Shown here: piece by piece, positions 10,040 through 22,094 of the stretch
Numbering within the stretch: the stretch's first letter is position 1
How the letters are laid out: each line of letters begins with the position of its first letter
DNA from: Meghimatium bilineatum
Lineage: Eukaryota; Mollusca; Gastropoda; Stylommatophora; Philomycidae
NCBI GenBank assembly: GCA_034231615.1
Contig: CM067322.1
Span: forward strand, 52,458,456-52,522,455
DNA: 64,000 nucleotides
Direction: 5' to 3'
The notes under the pieces: generated by a model
What the model was told of the DNA's origin: nothing
Seen by the model: only the letters and a program-made list of their open reading frames with translations
The model's database searches: none
Made by a program: the position numbers and the translations under genes

Positions 10040-10900
10040 TTGACTTTAACCCCCATCATCATACTGGAAGCAATTATTCTGTATTTCCCATTTCGCTCCA
10101 TGAGAACTCTCAATATCAATAGTTATAATAAACCCCAAACCAAGATTTTTCTCATATTTTCAGATAAATCAAAAATCACGGAACTTACCAGTTCAACAAA
10201 TAACATCTCAGTAAACAACCACATACTGGAAAAAGTCTTCAACTTTAATTACTTGGGTAGCCGAATGTTTGTTGATGGAGACTCAATGAAAGAAATAAAT
10301 ACACGCATAGCAGTTGCAGCTAGCACATTTACCAAACTAACTAATATCTGAAAGTCAAAAGATCTAGGAAGAAACACCAAGCTAAAGCTATTCAACTCCT
10401 ATATTGTCTCAGTATTAACATATGAAAGAGAAAGCTGGAAATCAACTCAAGCAACAGATCAAAAATTATACAGCTTCGAAAACAAATATCTCCGTAAACG
10501 GATGAACATAAAATGGAGCGATTTCGTCACAAATAGTGATTTAAGAAACAAAGCACATCAAGAATATGTTTCAAACGTCATAATAAAACACAGATGGAAA
10601 TACCTGGGTTATGTTTTAAGACTAGATGAAAAGAGAATAAACCAACAAGCCCTTACATGGATGCCTGAGGGAAAAATAAAATGAGGAAGGCGTAAAGCAA
10701 ACCTAAAAAACACCATGCTTAAAGGAGGGGAAATAAGAGGCTGTAAGATCATACACGAACTAAAACTGCAGGTAGCGGACCGCAACACATGGAGAATCAA
10801 AATCTCTCTCCTATGTGCTGACTTCAGTAAAAAAAAATACAAATTAACTAACATATTTCTCACCAACATGGAGAGATCTATCTGGGAACACAATATCATC
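10040..10900 (+). mobile_element. RTE-like LINE C-terminal relic
   Basis: Plus-strand frames give FNYLGSRMFVDGDSMKEINT, LNSYIVSVLTYERESWKST-like, KWSDFVTNSDLR and HRWKYLGYVLRLDEKRINQQ, then ALTWMPEGK. This is the region after the RT domain in RTE-like LINEs. Stops occur near 10350 and 10680. Copy B (22640-23307) has the same reading cut short after NQQA. It lies directly right of the L-A insertion site, and the DNA left of L-A continues into it in copy B. Confidence 0.75.
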
Positions 10901-11099
10901 CTTCCTGGCTTTATTTTATATTAGTTGATTCATTTAAAGGTCTGCTTTTCCATTGTTCCATTTTCTCCATTATCTGTCAAGATTCTGTCTGTATTCATCA
11001 ATCATGTATGTGTAGTACAACATTACCACACATGGATAAGATCAATAATATGTACTGACTGCAGTAAAACTGAAATCCAACAGGCAAAACATGGAACAA

Positions 11100-11300
11100 C
11101 GCAATGAAGTTTTGCTAATCACCTGAAACACATATAAAAACACACAAACTGATGTTTCAACCAAAAGGCATTTATCAAGACACACAACAAAAACCATGAG
11201 TAAGAACAGCACTATTGTATATACACACACACACACGGATAAGCATGGCAGCCAATTCCTCCACACCACAAAGAAAGTCTGTAACCTCTCCAATATCAAT
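11100..11300 (+). repeat. Dispersed repeat piece and short (AC)n
   Basis: AGTTTTGCTAATCACCTG followed by GGCATTTATCAAGAC recurs at 55248-55310, so it is part of a low-copy repeat. An (AC) run lies at 11222-11238. I see no gene here. Confidence 0.5.
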
Positions 11301-11439
11301 TGACTGACTGTTTTCTATATCGGTGGCCGTTCCATAGATTGTCTTATTGGGTTACAATGTTCTGTTTACACTTGATTCATACCATCAGAGCGATCTTCAA
11401 TCTACATATAGTGGGTACAATGATAAGTCTGCCAACTAG

Positions 11440-11600
11440 GTCAGAGGGTCTGCCAAATTAATTAACAGCTTTCTGTGAATATCCATCACTGTGGGCCAGT
11501 GTTCCTCCTTAAACTGGTTTAATGAAATGCACTCTTGCAGGATATGTTCTGCTGTCTGTCCACATAGACACAGAGGTGATGTTACCAGTCGTGGATGAAT
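11440..11600 (-). mobile_element. LINE C-terminal relic (zinc knuckle)
   Basis: Minus-strand reading SPLCLCGQTAEHILQECIS then LNQFKEEHWPT, the same 3' LINE piece as 3815-4020, 21040-21320 and 58255. Confidence 0.7.
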
Positions 11601-11839
11601 ATATAGTATATAAAATATAATTGTTGTAGTGTGACAAGTATGTCAACAACAATATATTCACGTGATCAAATAAACATGAAAAGCGAGACAACATCATTAC
11701 CAAGTGTTTGAGGTACATGTTTATTCAACTGGATAATCAGTCAGTCTATAGTTGCTTTCCTGGCTCAACTTTGTTCTTTAAGTTTGAATAAGTCAATTTT
11801 AAGCTTCAGTGTCCTGTTTTAAGAAATAATACAACTTTG

Positions 11840-12555
11840 TTAGCTAGTAGATAGTCATGTGAACTAGAAAACAGATGTGTGAGCTAGAAGACAGATGTGT
11901 GAGCTAGAAGACAGATATGTGAGCTAGAAGACAGGTGTGTGAGCTAGAAGACAGATGTGTGAGCTAGAAGACAGATGTGTGAGCTAGAAGACAGATGTAT
12001 GAGCTAGAAGACAGATGTGTGAGCTAGAAGACAGAATGTGTGAGCTAGAAGACAGATGTGTGAGCTAGAAGACAGTTGTGTGAGCTAGAAGACAGATGTG
12101 TGAGCTAGAAGACAGATGTGTGAGCTAGAAAACAGATGTGTGAACTAGAAAACAAATGTGTGAGCTAGAAAACAGATGTGTGAGCTAGAAGACAGTTGTT
12201 TGCGCTAAGACAAAAGTTGATCTAGAAAACAGATGTGTGAGCTAGAAGACAGATGTGTGAGCTAGAAGACAGGTGTGTGAGCTAGAAGACATATGTGTGA
12301 ACTAGAAGACAGATGTGTGAGCTAGAAGACAAATGTGTGAACTAGAAGACAGATGTGTGAACTAGAAGACAGATGTGTGAGCTAGAAGACAGGTGTGTGA
12401 GCTAGAAGACATATGTGTGAACTAAAATACACATGTGTGAGCTAGAAGACAGATGTGTGAACTAGAAGACAGGTGTGTGAGCTAGAAGACAGAATGTGTG
12501 AGCTAGAAGAAAGTCATGTGCGCTAAGACAAACGTTGATCTAGAAGGCAGATGAG
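11840..12555 (+). repeat. 20-bp minisatellite (GAGCTAGAAGACAGATGTGT)n
   Basis: About 35 tandem units of GAGCTAGAAGACAGATGTGT with scattered variants and two degenerate units (near 12205 and 12520). The array lies in copy A only, inside the block that copy B lacks. No coding role is seen. Confidence 0.95.
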
Positions 12556-12704
12556 TGAATTTTTAAAATACATAATTAAGCAAGACTGTAGTTTCCTAAA
12601 TATTTGGGGTTATGGGTGGGTGGGGAGAGAAGGGTAAAACCTATTGATGAATCTAAGGACAGCACTTTAGCAGCAATATCTCATCATATCAAACTCTAGC
12701 AGCA

Positions 12705-14372
12705 ATATGCTAATTTGCTGCCATTTTTCATATTAATTAGTTCTGCACGCACCTAAAAAATGTAGAAATAGGATCTTACCTTTACCAACACAAATATATA
12801 TACTTTCTGTGGTATTTAATTATATTCAATAGTTTGATAATTTATTTTCATTTTTATTATGCTAATTTGCTTCAATTTTTAATATTAATTAGTTCTATGC
12901 ACACCTAAAAATTATAGAAATAGAATCAACAGATGCGTCTTGCCTATGCCAATAAAAATATAGGTACAATACAAGAACCAGTGAACAGGTTTCTATGGAA
13001 TAAACAGCTAACATAAATAGACGGAATGAAATTCCTAAATGTTGCATATACAGACGCTTCCACTATTCGACACATTGTGCAATGAGAGCCCCTGAGCACA
13101 TGATATGCACGCTGCACACTGAGTGGGAGGTGGATAGCCAGCTCATTGCGCGCAAATTGCTAGATCGGTAATTTATGTTACGACTTTCTAAGTTTCTGAG
13201 ATAGTGCAATAGCATATGAAATTAAAAAGTGGTATGTTGTCACGTGATTTGTCCACGGATTCTTGTATTGAACCCAAATATATATAATTTCTGTGGTATT
13301 TAATTATATTCAATAGTAAGATAATTTATTTTCATTTTAATTATGCTAATTTTCTGCAATTTTAATATTAATTAGTTCTGCGCAACTAAAAATTATAGAA
13401 ATAGGATCAACAGATGCGTCTTGCCTTTGCCAATACAAATATAGGTACATTACAAGAATTAGTGGACAGCTTTCTACGGAACAAATAGCTAACATAATTA
13501 GATGGAACGAAATTCCTAAAATTGCATATACAGACTATTCGACACATTGCATGATGCGCACTGAGTGAGAGGTGGATGGCCAGTTCATTGCGCGCAAATC
13601 GCTAGATCGGTAATTTAAGTTACGACTTTTTAAGTTTCCGAGATAGTACAATAGCACATGAAATTAAAAAGTTGGTATGTTGTCACGTGATTTGTTCACG
13701 GATTCTTGTATTGAACCCAAATATATATAATTTCTGTGGTATTTAATTATATTCAATAGTTTTATTATTTATGTGCATTTCAATTATGCTAATTTGCTGC
13801 CATTTTTAATATTAATTAGTTCTGTGCGCACTTAAAAATTATAGAAATAGGATCAACAGATGTGTCTTGCCTTTGCCAACACAAATATATATAATTTCTG
13901 TGGTATTTAATTATATTCAATAGTTTTATAATTTATTATCATTTTAATTATGCTAATTTGCTGCCATTTTTAATATTAACAGTTCTGTGCGCACCTAAAA
14001 ATTATATAAATAGGATCAACAGATGCGTCTTGCCTTTGCCAACACAAATATATATAATTTCTGTAGTATTTATTATATTCAATATTTTATAATTTATTAT
14101 CATTTTAATTATGCTAATTTGCTGCCATTTTTAATATTAATTAGTTCTGTGCGCACCTAACAATTATAGAAATAGGATCAACAGATGCGTCTTGCCATTG
14201 CCAACACAAATATATATAATTTCTGTGGTATTTAATTATATTCAATAGTTTTATAATTTATTATCATTTTAATTATGCTAATTTGCTGCCATTTTTAATA
14301 TTAATTAGTTCTGTGGGCACCTAAAAATTATAGAAATAGGATCAACAGATGTGTCTTGTCTTCACGAACAAA
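12705..14372 (+). repeat. AT-rich satellite array A
   Basis: Monomers of about 163 bp contain TATTAATTAGTTCTG, AAATTATAGAAATAGGATC, AACAGATGCGTCTTGCC and TTTCTGTGGTATTTAATTA. Two longer units (from about 12930 and 13410) carry an extra ~300-bp spacer containing TTGTCACGTGATTTG. The array ends at TCTTGTCTTCACGAAC near 14352, the same end as array B. Confidence 0.9.
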
Positions 14373-15100
14373 AAAACATATAGTTTGTGGCTTGTATTAT
14401 TGAAAATAACAAAGATAAGTTAGAAATTATCAGCTTGGGTACATTGTGTCACTGTGGTCACAAGTTTTATTTATATTTTCCTATGTGTTTCAATGTAAAT
14501 TATTTTGATGTCAAATTCATTAGAAAAAAACATGTAACATTTTTTCAGGATTGACGTACAGACTTGGTTGAGGTATCGTTGAAATGAATTCTTGAAGGGA
14601 TATCTAACCAAATAACATTATAGTATATTATTTGTAATTATGTAGAAATGTAGCACAATTCTGAAAATTTTGTCCAAGTATCTAACTAACACAACATTTT
14701 AGATTCCATGTCTCTCCTTTCATTGCAATTTGTTTTAGATCTTCATTATCGAATTAAATAAGGTTGAACGAATCATGATGTAAATATGGAAATCATTAAA
14801 TCCGTTTCAGTAACACAGATATTTAATTTCTACAATATTAATGTATTAAATTAATGATCAACCAGTTCTTGATACAGCAAAACAAAAACATTATTTGAAC
14901 CGGAAGTTAAAGATAGTAGCATTTATTTACCAAGGGACATAGCCGGACATGTACTCCAAAATCAAGGGTGGTAATAAGTATGAGATATTAATAAATCATC
15001 AAAACACAAATATTTTGATCTGACAATTGGTAATATCATTTAAATTAATAACTCTAATTTATATTGAGAGATTTTATGTAACTTTTCCCCGTTCTCCTAT
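14373..15100 (+). repeat. Right flank of the satellite element, copy A
   Basis: Unique sequence shared with 25700-26427. It includes GACTTGGTTGAGGTATCGTT near 14563, the same block found at the ends of the inverted-repeat element at 61894-63325 and near 59028. This links the satellite to a transposon end. No ORF of note. Confidence 0.7.
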
Positions 15101-15239
15101 GACATGACCTATAATGGTATACATGTCATACAATGGTATCTAGGCGTATCTTCACTGATGTACTTATTCTGCTCTCCCATATGGTATTTAATCTGGGCAT
15201 TGCAGTCGTGGCTATTTCAAGTCTAATTTTCAAGCGTTG

Positions 15240-15895
15240 ACTGCAATGGATCTCCATCTTCTATCTCTTTCACGAGGTTTCTATCTCTTTCACGAGGTTT
15301 CTATCTCTTTAACGACGGTTCTATCTCTTCCACAGGGTTTCTATCTCTTCCACAGGGTTTCTTATCTTTCACGAGGTTTCTATCTCTTCCACAGGGTTTC
15401 TATCTCTTTCACAAGGTTTCTATCTCTTTCATGAGGTTTCTATCTCTTTCACTGGGTTTCTATCTCTTTCACGGGGTTGCAATCTCTTTCATAGAGTTGT
15501 CATCTCTTTCACAGGGTTTCCATCTCTTTCACAGGGTTTCTATCTCTTTCACATGGTTTCCATCTCTTTCACGTGGTTGCTATCTCTTTCATAGGGTTTC
15601 TATCTCTTTCGCATAGTTTCTATCTCTTTCATGAGGTTTCTATCTCTTTCACAGGGTTTCTATCTCTTTCACGAGGTTTCTATCTCTTTCATAGTTTCCA
15701 TCTCTTTCATAGGGTTTCCATCTCTTTCAGAGGGTTTTTATCTCTTTCACGAGGTTTCTATCTCTTTCATGGGTTTCCATCTCTCTCACATGGTTTCTAT
15801 CTCTTTCATGGGTTTCCATCTCTTTCATGGGGTTTCTATCTCTTTCATAGTTTCCATCTCTTTCACAGGGTTTCTATCTCTTTCACAGGGTTGCC
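15240..15895 (+). repeat. 20-bp minisatellite (TTTCTATCTCTTTCACAGGG)n
   Basis: About 32 units of TTTCTATCTCTTTCACAGGG with variants (ACGAGG, ATAGGG, CATGGG) and some 18-19 bp units. The open frames here (repeating SLSQGFYLFH) come from the repeat and are not genes. The unit is unrelated to the 20-bp unit at 11840. Confidence 0.95.
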
Positions 15896-15914
15896 ATTTT
15901 AAATATCTGGCTCA

Positions 15915-16035
15915 TGATTAAGTTGAATATGACAGGCCAAATGGTGTAGATATCTCAACAATGTTCTAGACCATGACACATGCATTCTGTTCTCTAGACT
16001 ACATTCTACGAATCGATTTTGAGAAAGAATGAAAA
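15915..16035 (+). mobile_element. SINE-B 3' fragment
   Basis: Blocks TGACAGGCCAAATGG, CCATGACACATGCATTCTGT, TCTCTAGACTACATTC and GAGAAAGAATG match the SINE-B 3' half. Confidence 0.7.
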
Positions 16036-16322
16036 AAATGAAATATTTAGCAATTTTTTGCCTATTTTGAAAGCATATCTACTTTCACATATAATCTTGT
16101 TAAATTTATCTAAAAATGTACTTACGTAAAACACGTTTTTAGAATGGTCCACTTAGACACGACGAACTATCACTAAAACTAGGGTGTTATGATGTAAACA
16201 AGAAAACCTACAAATTACAATACACAAAACATTTTCAACATTTATATCAAAAGGCTGATCATGTTTTCTTGTTTAAACTATCATTCAAAGCCTCCAAGTA
16301 AAAATTGATAAAGCAACATCTT

Positions 16323-16331
16323 AATAAAACT
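16323..16331 (+). repeat. Target site duplication, left (twin-primed L-A)
   Basis: AATAAAACT, repeated at 17579-17587 after the CCAACCAACC end of the element. Confidence 0.7.
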
Positions 16332-17578
16332 GGCTTGTTTATTTGGGTGGTCTTTGTTCATTTTTTTTTGCTTCTTTCATAAGCCTCCATTGAAGCCATA
16401 TCTCTCCACATCTCAAGGGGTTCTACATTTGTAGAAACAACTTGTAGAAAACTGGCAACCAAACCACAGAATAAAACAAAAGTCAGCCCTGAGCCATATC
16501 GATGAAATAAAAGGCAGCTATCACCTCCGAGACAAGAACTGCAAAGAGTATAAAAATGTTTATCACAACATGCAGGTTTTAAATTGCCGGAAATCAAGAC
16601 ACAATTAAGAAATAATGCACCGAAAAGTTCAGACCCAGTAAGTCTTATGAAAGCAACACAGAAAACAATAGACACCTACCCAGAACAATGGATTCATGTC
16701 TATACTGATGGGTCTGCTTTCAAAACTACCATCAAAACAGGTTATGGTGTCTATATGGAATATCCAGACAAAACATCTGATGAGTTGTTTGATGCCTGTG
16801 GGGAGATATGTTCTAACTATGAAGCCGAAATAACAGCACTAGAAGTTGCATTGTACCACCTGAAGACCATATTTGATGCCTTTCCATCAAAAGTTCAAAA
16901 CATTGTTATTTTCACAGATTCTATGTTCGCTCTTCAAGCACTAGAATGTGGTGGACATTGTAAGCCTGAGCTGGTGGAAATATATCACCATGCCAACCAG
17001 CTACTTACATTGTTATGCAGTGGATATCTGGCCACTCAAACACACCTGGCAATGACAAGGCAGACAGACTAGTAAAGATGGGAGCTCAACAAGAACAGCC
17101 ATATACATAAACAACCATGCACACAATTAAAATGATACTGAAATCTGTGACTAAAGAAAATTGGGTGAACAGATGGGCTATGGGAAACACTGGGAGGGAA
17201 ATCTATAAATATATGACCAGCCCAAATCCTAAAGATAACATCAACCAACTGGGAAGAAAAGACCAGAGTATCATCTTCCGACTGCACACCACACAACATG
17301 TACAGCTTAACAATCACCTGAACAGAATTCAACCACGACACACAATCCAGAGTGCAGACTGTGCACTCATCCCTATGAAAATGTTGACCGCAACCTTTTT
17401 AAATGCACAGCACTGGATGACATCAGGATAATGCTTCTCCCTCCAGGGCCAGATAAATGGAACACATTACTGGAACATAAATGGAACAGCTGACAAACAC
17501 ATGCATATATCACACAATAGCATTGGGTCAAAGGGCATGAGCCCATGGACTGCTGGATCAGCAACTAACCAACCAACC
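16332..17578 (+). mobile_element. 5'-truncated, 5'-inverted L-A copy
   Basis: From about 16430 the plus strand matches L-A from base 8779 to its end: RNase H with YTDGS, EAEITALE, FTDS, the knuckle region, and the CCAACCAACC terminus. The first ~95 bp (16334-16428) are the reverse complement of L-A 8684-8778 (minus reading VEPLEMWRDMASMEAYERSK). This is the classic twin-priming structure. Frameshifts near 17010 and later break the ORF. Confidence 0.85.
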
Positions 17579-17587
17579 AATAAAACT

Positions 17588-18235
17588 TGCCTAGGAAAGA
17601 AATCGTGAGAAACATAGACACTATGCATTTTGGCAATTTAATTAATTTGAGGGTCTCCTTGTTCATATGAAATTTTGCACTGGCCAGCTTTTCGACCATA
17701 TGTAAAGACGCAAAAAGCTATAATTTTGTATGTTTTCTTCTAACTATATCAAGACCTTGTTTTAATGTATTCGGGTAGAGGGTAACTTTGTTTCGTAAAA
17801 TGAGGTCATAGATCAGTTTGTTTCTCTAAAATGGGGTCATGACTCAAAAATATTTCAGAATCAGAGCGATTGATGTAGAAGAAATCTCTTATTTCTGAGA
17901 CATGTCTCTAAATCTGGACAATCATTCTTTGATATAATTCTGTCATTCATTGTGGTTAAAAAAAATGACAAAGTACTTCATATAATCTTTAACAATTTTA
18001 TTTACATTAAATATCTATTCTATTTATAAACCTGCACCCATCAGGGTCATAAGGGTACCACATTGAAATCTTTAGCATACAGTTCCCCCAAGGGGTGAAA
18101 ATTTTTGAGACTAATGGGAATCAAACCAGGTCCATTCTAGTGGCACCAAATCACCTTGCAAGGTATGGTTTTAACAATACATTTGCGAGAAATGAGATGT
18201 TTGAGAAAAGTTAAAAATATCAAACACTGAGACCA
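17588..18235. other. No recognisable feature
   Basis: AT-rich DNA without a convincing ORF, RNA gene or repeat that I can match elsewhere in the window. Confidence 0.5.
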
Positions 18236-18239
18236 ACAG

Positions 18240-18560
18240 AGAAATGAAGATATCAGAGAAGAAATAAAAACCATCTCAAGACTATATTGAGAGACAGCAA
18301 ACAAGGTGGTTTAGTCACATCATTAGAATGGAACCAAAGCAACCAGCGCTTTGTGCATACAACAGCTGAAGATCAGGCTACAGGGATCAAGGAAGACCAA
18401 GAATTAGATGGATGGAGACAATCAAAGAAACCTTAAAGAGACACATGCTGACAATAGCCAAAGTCTGACAACTCCAACTTCACCCACAACATTTAACAAC
18501 ACAATTGGAGGACCCATGTAATAGGACAGCAAAGTACACCACTAAAACTCCCTCTTTGGC
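18240..18560 (+). mobile_element. RTE-like LINE C-terminal relic
   Basis: Reading ERQQTRWFSHIIRMEPKQPA, then CAYNS, then QGRPRIRWMETIKETLKRH is the terminal segment of RTE-like LINE proteins. Stops are present. Confidence 0.7.
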
Positions 18561-18799
18561 ACCCCAATCATGAAGCCCTGATTGTTTCCATTCATGGACA
18601 GTAGGGTTAGTAAAGCTCCATCAAGAGGTTTCAGCAGCTCTAATATTTTTATTTTCCACTCTTCATATTCCACTACTGAAGTCATTTGTTGATGCTTATC
18701 TGCAGTCTGTTCTACTTTCTGTCTTTTTTATCTCTCATTATCTGAAAATTAGAAAAGTTAAAAAAAGGGTTCAAAAGTTGTAGAGGATTGACTTCACTG

Positions 18800-19016
18800 T
18801 ACTCGGTTTCCATATATACTCATCACTCTCAACAAAGTGGCATGCTGCCTGTCAATAGTACCACTCATAGCACGTAACTCCATAGCTTCAAGTGATAACC
18901 CACAGGGATCTCTGAAAAAATCCACTTTATACACAAAATGACATGAGTCAGATTCAAACTCATGACCTCTTGAACTCAAGGCGAACATCTTAACCCCATT
19001 ACACTAGGGAGATCCC
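18800..19016 (-). mobile_element. tRNA-derived SINE (third type)
   Basis: On the minus strand, TAGTGTAATGGGGTTAAGA resembles a tRNA A box and GAGTTTGAATCT, about 30 nt on, a B box. The stretch between could form arm-like pairing. The body after it (ATAAAGTGG, ATCCCTGTGGGTTATCACTT) is not tRNA. One copy in the window. Confidence 0.65.
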
Positions 19017-19149
19017 CCTGAAAATGAGAAAGTTGTGACAAATCTTCAAATTAATAATATTGACTTTAATTAATGTTTATTTGGGTCAGTACACATCACA
19101 GCCAGCCCCTTGTCATGGATATGAAGATTTAGTTGCCCCCAGTATGTTG

Positions 19150-19375
19150 ACAGGATCTTAAAGTGTTGAGCAGAATAGCAAAACTATGACCTGTCATGTA
19201 TGTTGTTAAAGATGAATAAGGAAATGTGGGGTTGGCTTGACCCATCCCATAGAATACTAAAGTAACCCAGAAGTCATTCTGAAGATGGAATGTGTCGCAG
19301 AAAGATGAGATATCGCAGATAAACTGTAAACCACACATAATGAACTCAGTTCTCTAGACTCATTCTTTGACATGG
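19150..19375 (+). mobile_element. SINE-B, diverged copy
   Basis: Core CATGTATGTTGTTAAAGATG, then GGGTTGGCTTGACCCATCCC and CTCAGTTCTCTAGACTCATT in SINE-B order. A short reversed SINE-B scrap (CTTACAACATGCATAG) follows at 19442. Confidence 0.65.
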
Positions 19376-19799
19376 CTTTATGGTCACTTTGACCAATGTG
19401 ATAGGATAGAAAAGTACACCCCTAAAGCTCCTTAGCTGTCTCTTACAACATGCATAGCAGGTCACAAGGTTGCTATGCTTTGATCCCCTTTTGGGCATCA
19501 GCAGATCAATAGAATAATGTCATGTCTGTCCTTGTCTGGAACACGTGCCTATGTAATACGGTAGTTAATCTATAAGCAGAAAATAGAATGAACTCAGAAA
19601 TTATGCACAGGTTCATTGAAAGTTTGTTATGGTGTACACAGTTTTCATGTAGTCAATAATTTTACATCACTTGCAGAGCATGTCGCACAAATTACAAAAA
19701 TGGCTAATGTTAGTGAAATTATGCCATGATTTAATGAGAAGGGATAATGCTAGATTTTGGAGGGGAGAGGTGTTAGGCGCAGTGTTAAAACTAATTCTG

Positions 19800-20095
19800 A
19801 GGAGCACAGTAGCCTAGTTGATAGTGAGCTTGCTTGCTATCACTGGATTACAGCATACCAGGTTCGAAACCTTGTCCGGACAAACAAAAATTCCAGTTGT
19901 GATTTCTCACTGGACACGACAACTCCTCCTGTCGACTCAGCTGTAATAGGGTACCTGACACATGAGTTAGGGGAGGTAAAGACAGTAAGAAAGAGAACTG
20001 GCCACCCCGATTAATAGCTGCTGTGGCTTAGTGCATGAAGTTATATTCATCCGTGACATCAGGTGGCTGCCATGGGGCCTACCTTTACCTACAAC
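19800..20095 (+). mobile_element. SINE-A, copy 2 (complete head)
   Basis: A box-like TAGCCTAGTTGATAGTG at 19811 and B box GGTTCGAAACC at 19861 are spaced as in a tRNA gene. Then come the SINE-A body and an end CTACCTTTACCTACAA. Best copy of the family in the window. Confidence 0.85.
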
Positions 20096-20299
20096 TAATT
20101 CTAATTCTATCCCTACCCCCTCCTGCTGTGTTTCAAAAACTGTGTTCTTCCTATTTTCATTAATTATTTCCCTGGCTTCAAACTACTAAACAATTGTATT
20201 CTGCAATGTCACAAACTATTAAAAAATTATGACCAGATAATTCTTTAAAAACTATGAGCGCTGTAAACATTGGTAGGCACACGTTCCAGGCATGAACCG

Positions 20300-20420
20300 T
20301 TACTTCTTCTTCTGCATTCATTCTCAAACTCTTGTAAACTAGCAGGATGTATTCTGGAGAACAGAATCTGCCAAATCAAGGTTTACAGCTGTCTGAGATA
20401 TCTGCTCCTTTCAGTACAAC
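20300..20420 (-). mobile_element. SINE-B fragment
   Basis: Counterpart of 3330-3440 in copy B, with TTCTTCTTCTGCATTCATTC at its left end. Confidence 0.7.
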
Positions 20421-20609
20421 AAACCAAATTTAGTACAGCTTTGTGGGTCACTGACGTCACATGGGTCCATTCATTATTATGGTTTAAATAAAAATTACTC
20501 CCATGGTTAAACCAGACATGAGAAAGTTGGATACCAGGGCTCAAACTCTGGGAAGGTGACATATTAATTTAGCAAGTGTTGTCGAGGACCCCTCTTCAGG
20601 CGGTTTCCG

Positions 20610-20760
20610 GTCTTTTTCTTCATTCCAACACTTCCAATGGATATCTCTTGCAGCAGAACAATGGTCCTACTAAATTTCCAGCAGAATTTAGTCCAGAGAA
20701 TGGAAATTCTCTGCGTTGAGTCACTGTTTTATTTACACCAATAATACGACACATCCATCT
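20610..20760 (-). mobile_element. SINE-B fragment, variant 3' half
   Basis: Counterpart of 3645-3790; carries the extra block between the CTGGACTAAATTC and tail parts. Confidence 0.65.
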
Positions 20761-20879
20761 TCGATGGGGGTTTCTGGTCAACCACTGACTAGACAGATGA
20801 GCACTTATGGGAAACTGTGTGTTATGACACTGGTTCATAACTCATATTACCTTTACAGTTGATCCCAAATCATCATTAT

Positions 20880-20975
20880 CGACTATTACGGATGAACATG
20901 ACAGGATGATCATGCAGTCTCCGGATTACATCCTGCTAATATGCAGGAGTTTAAGAACGAACACAGAAGAAGAGT
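20880..20975 (+). mobile_element. SINE-B tail fragment
   Basis: CTCCGGATTACATCCTGCTA and AAGAACGAACACAGAAGAAG are the SINE-B 3' end. Not present at the same place in copy A. Confidence 0.65.
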
Positions 20976-21039
20976 GCCCAAAGAGCACTAGAAAACACTT
21001 CAAGCGAATGGATTCATCAAACTCTGTGGTCTGTATCAA

Positions 21040-21320
21040 AAGGTGAAAAAAAAACATCTGCCAACTGGGTAAGATGGTCTGCCAAAATTAATTAACATCT
21101 TTCTGTAGATATCTGTCTCTATAGGCCAGCGTTCCTCCTTTAACTGGTTTAGTGAAATGCAGTCTTGCAGGATATGTTCCATTGTCTGCCCACATGGACA
21201 CAGATGTAATGTTACCAGTCTTGGATAAATATATAGTATAAGAAATATAACAAAATAGAGGACAACAAATACACTGATATTGTTACTACCTTGAATTTGA
21301 GCTTCTACAACCTCCAACAA
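21040..21320 (-). mobile_element. LINE C-terminal relic (zinc knuckle)
   Basis: Minus reading LCPCGQTMEHILQDC then KEERWPIETDIYRKM. Longer version of 3815-4020 in duplication copy B. Confidence 0.75.
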
Positions 21321-21544
21321 ACTCCTCTTTGTACATTTTACTTGTGGACTTTTGTCTGTGGATTGATGATTTATTCATTGCAGACTTTTAATATTTACTT
21401 TCATAATACAAAAAGGGTCATAGAATAGAAGAGATCAAATATTTTAAAAAGATGTAGAGTTTCAGTTTTACTTACATCAAATATTGACAGACAGTTAATC
21501 CGTAGTAATAAATGAATAGGCAAAAAAGATTCTGGCAAGAACCT

Positions 21545-21815
21545 TCTTCGCCCTTGTTGTCCGGCCTGAAAGGGGAGAAAATAATAGTGAATATTTTACA
21601 TGTCATGCATGTTGTAAGAGGTGATTCAGGCTTTTAGGGGGTCGAGTTGGCTGTCACATCCCTTACAGGGTCAAATGACACTGAAACTATGCTAAAGTCA
21701 AATGTGTCAGGACCAATGGCCAAGATATCACAGCCAAGTTGCAAGCCATGACACAATGCATTTAATTCTCCAGACTACATCCTGTTAATCTGAAGGAGTT
21801 TGAAAAAGAATGCAG
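21545..21815 (+). mobile_element. SINE-B, nearly full length
   Basis: Counterpart of 4240-4530 with head, CATGCATGTTGTAAGAGG core and GAATGCAGAAGAAAAG tail. Confidence 0.8.
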
Positions 21816-22094
21816 AAGAAAAGGGCCTCCTTAATATGACACTGGAGAAATTATGATGGTTGCACAGAACAGAGAGTAGAAGTGCTTGATGATGTTCTGC
21901 TAAAGAAATATCACATTAAAGAAGCTATTGGTTAATCCATGTTATTGTACTTCAAGGCAAACCCACAATTCTACATCTCCCTGAGAAGATGTCAAAGAAT
22001 ATGCTTGCTGATAGTCCCCATGGCTACCTAGCTGGATAAACACTCTTAATTCTACTCGACGTGTTCTCAGTTCTATTTATACCATAAATAATAT

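Larger units (their letters stand above)
2867..15100 (+). repeat. Segmental duplication, copy A
   Basis: This segment aligns in order with 19836-26427: SINE-A body, SINE-B fragments, LINE C-terminal relic, two full SINE-B, RTE-like LINE C-terminus, AT-rich satellite and its right flank. Copy A has two extra blocks, the L-A LINE (5361-9931) and 10655-13215, the latter missing from copy B. The left edge falls inside SINE-A near 2867. The right edge is just after a shared TTTTCCCCGTTCTCCTAT near 15100. Confidence 0.85.

Noticed and set aside
11840-12555. Possible CRISPR-like array of regular repeats
   Set aside because: Units are contiguous with no spacers, and the DNA is eukaryotic.
15237-15921. 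Overlapping ORFs with repeating SLSQGFYLFH, like a repeat protein
   Set aside because: Purely the 20-bp minisatellite read in three frames; no start context, signal or non-repeat domain.
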